This document shows, piece by piece, positions 32,716 to 37,849 of a stretch of DNA of 37,849 bases. The notes beneath the pieces were generated by a model. The model was not told where the DNA came from and made no database searches. It saw only the letters and a program-made list of their open reading frames with translations. Position numbers and translations under genes: made by a program. Each line of letters opens with the position of its first letter. Within the stretch, counting starts at the first letter, position 1. Origin of the DNA: Pseudomonas sp. (GTDB lineage Bacteria > Pseudomonadota > Gammaproteobacteria > Pseudomonadales > Pseudomonadaceae); contig NZ_JASLGE010000013.1 in the NCBI RefSeq assembly GCF_030150285.1, positions 1-37,849 of the forward strand, given 5' to 3'.

Positions 32716-33323
32716 AACCCCCTCACTTCAGCGCGATTAAGCGCCAGCCATTGCAGGGCAATAATGCTCGCTGCATTGGAAATACGTCCATCACGTACTG
32801 CTTGCAGCGCATCTTCATACGCCCAAACGGTAACTTTGATGTCTTCCGCTTCTTCTTCCAGGCCGTGCAAACCGCCGATACCGTCGGTGCTGCAACGCCC
32901 CAGGTACAGGTGCACAAACTCAGTGCTGCCGCCCGGTGACGGGAAATAGCGGGTGATCGGCCACAGCGAAGAGAACGTCACGCCAGCTTCTTCTTCACCT
33001 TCACGGTGAGCGACTTCCTCAGGCACTTCGTCCCGATCGATCAGCCCGGCGACCAGTTCGATCAGCCACGGATTGTCGGTTTTGCCCAGCGCCCCTACCC
33101 TGAATTGCTCGATCAGCACCACTTCGTCGCGCTGCGGGTCATAGGGCAGCACACACACCGCATCGTGGCGTACAAACACTTCGCGACGGATCTCACGGCT
33201 CATGCCACCGGCAAACAGCTCATGGCGCAGGTGCACGCGGTCGAGTTTGTAGAAACCCTGGAAGCAGGCTTCGCGTTTTACGATCTCGACAGCGGTTGGC
33301 GCGGCCTTGGCGATGTCAGTCAT
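32706..33323 (-). CDS. nudF: ADP-ribose diphosphatase NudF
   Basis: NudF hydrolyses ADP-ribose to AMP and ribose 5-phosphate, limiting unwanted ADP-ribosylation. The 205-residue product has the Nudix box GLIDRDEVPEEVAHREGEEEAGV (about 93-115), with a Gly where many Nudix boxes have a bulky hydrophobic residue after RE. Other segments are VLIEQFRVGAL before it and FPSPGGSTEFVHLYLG after it, the usual ADPRase substrate region. The ATG at 33323 follows an AGAGG about 7 nt upstream. It heads the nudF-yqiB-cpdA-yqiA-parE series and is divergent from the RsiV-like gene across 221 nt. Confidence 0.95.
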   Translation of the reverse strand: MTDIAKAAPTAVEIVKREACFQGFYKLDRVHLRHELFAGGMSREIRREVFVRHDAVCVLPYDPQRDEVVLIEQFRVGALGKTDNPWLIELVAGLIDRDEVPEEVAHREGEEEAGVTFSSLWPITRYFPSPGGSTEFVHLYLGRCSTDGIGGLHGLEEEAEDIKVTVWAYEDALQAVRDGRISNAASIIALQWLALNRAEVRGLWS

Positions 33324-33481
33324 TTGAACCTCTTGCTGGCGAATTCACACCGGGGGTGGCCCTCGGTATCGCGCATCCTATCGCGCCTGTCGTGACAGAT
33401 GCAGCCCCTTTTACAGCACGGGGATAGACGAACCGCCCGCAAACCTCCTTTAATTGACACCCTTGAGTTTAGTGGCGAACG

Positions 33482-33500
33482 GACTCCTTCGTAGGGAGTC
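33482..33500 (+). other. Hairpin in the leader of the RsiV-like gene
   Basis: GACTCC (33482-33487) and GGAGTC (33495-33500) pair perfectly around a 7-nt loop, 44 nt before the start codon. A TTGACA box lies at 33454-33459, but I see no clear -10 at the right distance. The hairpin could be part of the 5' untranslated region. Confidence 0.35.
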
Positions 33501-33544
33501 AGATGGCCATGCTTTAACTTTTTACGTGTTTATGAAGGACGACC

Positions 33545-34291
33545 ATGTCGCTTTTAAAGTATGCCTCCCTGACTTGCATCGCCCTCACGCTGGGGGCTTG
33601 CCAAAGCGTATTCCAGCCCTCCGGCCCCAAGCCGCTGGCGTTCACCCCGGACGCGTCCGAACAGCTCAAGGCCGGCTGCAGCGGCGATGATTGCCCGCTG
33701 GTCAATATCGAAACCGTACAGTTTGCCAACGCGCCAGCCCTCAATGCGCTGATTGAACAGCGCTTGTTGAACATGACCGTCAATTCGCCCGACGAAAAAA
33801 TGGCACCGTCGCTCGCGGCCTACCGCGAACAGTTCCTGCGCACCGCGCAACCACGCAACAGCACGTATTTGCAGGCAAAAGTACGTGAGCAGCATGACGG
33901 TCTGGTGATCGTTGAACTGTCCAGTTACCTGGACACCGGCGGCGCGCATGGCATGCCGGGGCGTGGCTTTATCAACTGGTCGGCCAAGGATCAGAAACCC
34001 GTGACTTTGCAAGATATGCTGCTACCCGGCCAGGAGCAGGCGTTTTGGGGAGCCGCCAAAGTGGCTCACAACAATTGGTTGATCAGTAACGGCTACAGCA
34101 ACGACCCGGCGTTTGTTAAAAACTGGCCGTTCCAGCAAACCCCTAACGTGGCGCTGCTCAAGGACAACGTGGCGCTCAAGTACGACGTGTACAGCATTGC
34201 CCCGTACTCTGAAGGTCATGTTGAGTTGCAGATTCCTTACTCGCGCCTGAACGGCATTCTCAAACCCGAGTGGTTCCCGACCCAACACTAG
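33545..34291 (+). CDS. RsiV family lipoprotein
   Basis: The 248-residue product begins with a lipoprotein signal peptide and lipobox LGAC (Cys19). It carries the DUF3298/RsiV-like fold: VNIETVQFANAPALNALIEQRL, YLQAKVREQHDGLVIVELSSYLDTGGAHGMPGRGFINW, ITLQDMLLPG-like VTLQDMLLPGQ, and YSIAPYSEGHVELQIPYSRLNGIL near the end. In Bacillus RsiV this domain is the lysozyme-sensing outside half of an anti-sigma factor. Here it has no membrane-spanning anti-sigma helix and no sigma factor next door, so it is an envelope lipoprotein with an unknown role, possibly lysozyme or peptidoglycan related. AGGA precedes the ATG. Confidence 0.87.
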   Translation: MSLLKYASLTCIALTLGACQSVFQPSGPKPLAFTPDASEQLKAGCSGDDCPLVNIETVQFANAPALNALIEQRLLNMTVNSPDEKMAPSLAAYREQFLRTAQPRNSTYLQAKVREQHDGLVIVELSSYLDTGGAHGMPGRGFINWSAKDQKPVTLQDMLLPGQEQAFWGAAKVAHNNWLISNGYSNDPAFVKNWPFQQTPNVALLKDNVALKYDVYSIAPYSEGHVELQIPYSRLNGILKPEWFPTQH

Positions 34292-34312
34292 CCCTCCCGG
34301 TAAGAGCAACCG

Positions 34313-34378
34313 TGTCGACACTTGATGGCTCGCGATCGTTTAAGCATAAACAGATCGCGAGCACGTTCGTTCCTACCC
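34313..34378. repeat. Diverged intergenic inverted repeat
   Basis: The arms (GTGTCGACACTTGATGGCTC and the A-G-A-T-C-G-C-G-A-G-C-A-C-G-T-T-C-G-T-T-C-C-T-A-C side) match the 15436-15498 family with several changes. It lies between the convergent RsiV-like gene and cytX and overlaps the last codons of cytX. Confidence 0.6.
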
Positions 34379-35644
34379 GTTAGCTTTTTTACGGCCCAAC
34401 ACCCCCATCAACCCCCCGGCCAGCAACAACGCCGGCAAGGTTGCCCCAACATCCGGGTACAGGTTGGCCAGCAGGTGGTAGGTGCTCACGCCACCCAGCC
34501 ACGCCAGCAGGCTCGGCCAGCGCAGCAGCGCCGAGGCGACCTGAGCGCTGCGTTGGCGCAGGATAAAGTGGTCCACCAGCACCACCCCAAACAACGGCGC
34601 AAACACCGAACCGATCAGCAGCAAGAAGTTCTGGTACTGCGCCAGCGGTGCCAGCAAGGCAATCAAGGTGCAGATGACGCCAATGGCCAACGCCAGGTGT
34701 TCAACCTTCAAGCGCAACAAAAACCCGCTCGACACCGCTGCTGAGTGAATATCGGCAAACGCGTTTTCAGACTCGTCCAGCAGAATCAGCAACAGCGGAA
34801 TGCCCAACCCCGCGCCCGCCAGTGCCAACAACAGCGCATTGACCTCGCCGCTCGGCGCAAACGCCAAGGTGTAGGCCACGCCCAGGCTCATCAGCCAGAA
34901 GTTGCCCAGCAAAAAGCCCAGCGCGGTGCCACCAAACACGCTGTTGGCACGTTTGCCGAAGCGCGAATAGTCGGCAATCAACGGCAGCCACGACAGCGGC
35001 ATGGCGATAGCAATGTCAAAACCCACGGCGAACGGCATCGATCCATCGCCCTTATGCGCCCATAATGCCGTCAAATCAGCTTTGGCAAAGAGGTTCCAGG
35101 TGAGCCACAGGCACGCTGCCAGCAACAGCCAGATGCCCCATTTACGCAACACCTTGCGCACAAATGCCAACGGCCCGCTGACGGCGAGCAACGTGGCCAG
35201 GGCCCCAAAGAACAAGGTCCAGAACAGTGGGTTGCTCAGCCAACGGCCTTCACCGAAGGCGCGGGTGCCGAGCAGGCTGGCCGCATCGCGCATCACGATG
35301 ATTTCAAACGCCCCCCAGCCAACCAGTTGCAACACGTTCAACACCGCAGGCAGCGCGGCACCGCGACTGCCCAGGCTGAGTGTTAACGCGGCCATGGAGG
35401 ACAGGCCCGTGTCACTGCCAATAACCCCGACCGACGCCAACAACGCCACGCCCACCAGCGTGCCAAGAAAAATCGCCAGCAGCGAACCCGACAGGCCCAG
35501 CCCCGGTGCCAGCAAGGCCCCGGTCTGCAACACCATCAGCCCGACGCCGAGGGAGAACCACAATGAAAACAGATCGCGAGTGCCGAACACGCGCTTGTCC
35601 AACGGGACGGCGGTATCCGGCGAGTAAGTGTTGGGTGTGTTCAA
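34373..35644 (-). CDS. cytX: Putative hydroxymethylpyrimidine transporter CytX
   Basis: CytX belongs to the NCS1 nucleobase-cation symporters and, in genomes where it lies with thi genes, is thought to import the thiamine precursor HMP. The 423-residue product has about twelve hydrophobic segments, starting SLWFSLGVGLMVLQTGALLAPGLG, with a typical NCS1 segment GFDIAIAMPLSWLPLIADYSRF in the middle. The best start is TTG at 35644 (MNTPNTYSPDTAVPLDKRVFG); the frame runs on to 35746 through a repeat, with no family-like sequence. It sits directly downstream of thiC, so it is probably co-transcribed and under the same riboswitch. Confidence 0.87.
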   Translation of the reverse strand: MNTPNTYSPDTAVPLDKRVFGTRDLFSLWFSLGVGLMVLQTGALLAPGLGLSGSLLAIFLGTLVGVALLASVGVIGSDTGLSSMAALTLSLGSRGAALPAVLNVLQLVGWGAFEIIVMRDAASLLGTRAFGEGRWLSNPLFWTLFFGALATLLAVSGPLAFVRKVLRKWGIWLLLAACLWLTWNLFAKADLTALWAHKGDGSMPFAVGFDIAIAMPLSWLPLIADYSRFGKRANSVFGGTALGFLLGNFWLMSLGVAYTLAFAPSGEVNALLLALAGAGLGIPLLLILLDESENAFADIHSAAVSSGFLLRLKVEHLALAIGVICTLIALLAPLAQYQNFLLLIGSVFAPLFGVVLVDHFILRQRSAQVASALLRWPSLLAWLGGVSTYHLLANLYPDVGATLPALLLAGGLMGVLGRKKANG

Positions 35645-35672
35645 AACATCATTCTCGAAAAGGACCAAACCC

Positions 35673-35774
35673 GTAGTCGCTGACGAGAGACGAGGCTGCG
35701 ATAAGGGCCGCAGGACCTTCAACAACAGGGTCGCTGCGCAACCCATCGCAGCCTCGTCCCTCGACAGCGACTAC
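35673..35774. repeat. Second-type inverted repeat between thiC and cytX
   Basis: Arms 35673-35702 and 35745-35774 (30 nt each; start GTAGTCGCTG, inner end GAGGCTGCGAT) are complementary in 28 of 30 positions. A 42-nt middle holds its own GGGT/ACCC pairing. The sequence differs from the GAGCGAGCTTGCTC family and looks like another known dispersed repeat class of fluorescent pseudomonads. It sits in the short gap after thiC, where it may reduce read-through into cytX or protect the thiC mRNA 3' end. Confidence 0.8.
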
Positions 35775-35807
35775 AAATGGGCGCCAGCGGCGGCTGGCGC
35801 GTTTACA

Positions 35808-37655
<1,848 letters not shown>

Positions 37656-37721
37656 GACGGCGCGGCCTTGCAATGCGAGGGGATGCCGGGGAACGGAGGG
37701 GGCGCGGTGGGTGCGCGTCTG

Positions 37722-37815
37722 TCCCTCTCCCTTCGCCGGCATGACCCGGATCAGGTTCGGCGGGTTTGCGGCGGGTAGCGCCGCGTCTCAGCCCGTCGTG
37801 GGCTCCCCGGAGAAC
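37722..37815 (-). promoter_or_regulatory. TPP riboswitch (THI element) upstream of thiC
   Basis: Read on the minus strand, the segment has the conserved TPP aptamer landmarks in order: GGGGAGCCC, GGGCTGAGA, a GC-rich P3 extension (GCGGC ... GCCGC), ACCCGCCGAACCTGATCCGGGTCATGCCGGCGAAGGGA (given as the CTGATC and GGGTCATGCCGGCGAAGG cores), closing with P1. It ends 66 nt before the thiC ATG. When thiamine pyrophosphate binds, it lowers expression of thiC and probably cytX. Its GC content and the gene after it suggest an alphaproteobacterial source. Confidence 0.93.
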
Positions 37816-37849
37816 AGGGGCAACCTAGACCTGTGGGGGCGTGGGTCAA

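Noticed and set aside
32706..33323. Gly in place of a hydrophobic residue in the NudF Nudix box, taken as a sign of inactivity.
   Set aside because: All catalytic Glu and Arg residues are present and I believe the same Gly is common in pseudomonad NudF.
35645..35746. 34-codon upstream extension of cytX.
   Set aside because: It runs through an inverted repeat and has no similarity to NCS1 transporter N-termini; TTG 35644 fits better.

Overview
The window is a 37.8 kb piece of a Pseudomonas chromosome, most likely from the P. fluorescens group. The basis is the order of recognisable housekeeping genes (purA-hisZ-hflC-hflK-hflX-hfq-miaA-mutL-amiB-tsaE-nnrD / queG ... orn / rsgA ... motBA ... 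rhdA-psd / serB ... parC-parE-yqiA-cpdA-nudF ... cytX-thiC), which I recall as the standard Pseudomonas order. Scattered copies of an inverted repeat typical of fluorescent pseudomonads (core GAGCGAGCTTGCTCGCGATC) support this. The left end cuts purA after 23 codons.

Layout. 1-11112 (all minus strand): purA (start only), hisZ, the hflK-hflC membrane protease-regulator pair, hflX, hfq, then a tightly overlapping chain nnrD-tsaE-amiB-mutL-miaA (metabolite repair, tRNA t6A and i6A modification, cell-wall amidase, mismatch repair). 11175-12248 (plus): queG. 12249-12842: a small DUF6124-like gene behind a roughly 200-nt leader rich in complementary segments. 12839-14210 (minus): a TRIC/YadS-like membrane protein and orn. 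14317-15348 (plus): rsgA. 15502-17337 (minus): the motAB stator genes. 17502-20773 (plus): an HDOD protein, rhdA and psd. Then serB (minus) diverges from an AhpA/YtjB-like membrane protein (plus). 23980-30541 (minus): a PqiC-like lipoprotein, parC, a retropepsin-like protease, a phytase/esterase-like secreted protein, and parE. 30585-33323 (minus): yqiA, cpdA, a DUF1249 gene and nudF. 33545-34291 (plus): an RsiV-family lipoprotein. 34373-37655 (minus): cytX and thiC.

The right end is anomalous. The C-terminal part of thiC is Pseudomonas-like, but from about 36200-36360 rightwards the gene, its leader and its TPP riboswitch look alphaproteobacterial (Caulobacter/Brevundimonas-like), and an amber codon interrupts the reading frame at codon 27. 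This is either a recombination inside thiC or, more likely, a chimeric assembly at a contig end.

No prophage, insertion sequence, CRISPR array or defence island was seen. The two regions most worth a second look are the structured leader in front of the DUF6124-like gene, where the ribosome binding site sits in a hairpin and several segments have alternative partners, and the chimeric thiC end. A further point is the cyclase-like look of the C-terminal domain of the AhpA/YtjB-like protein.
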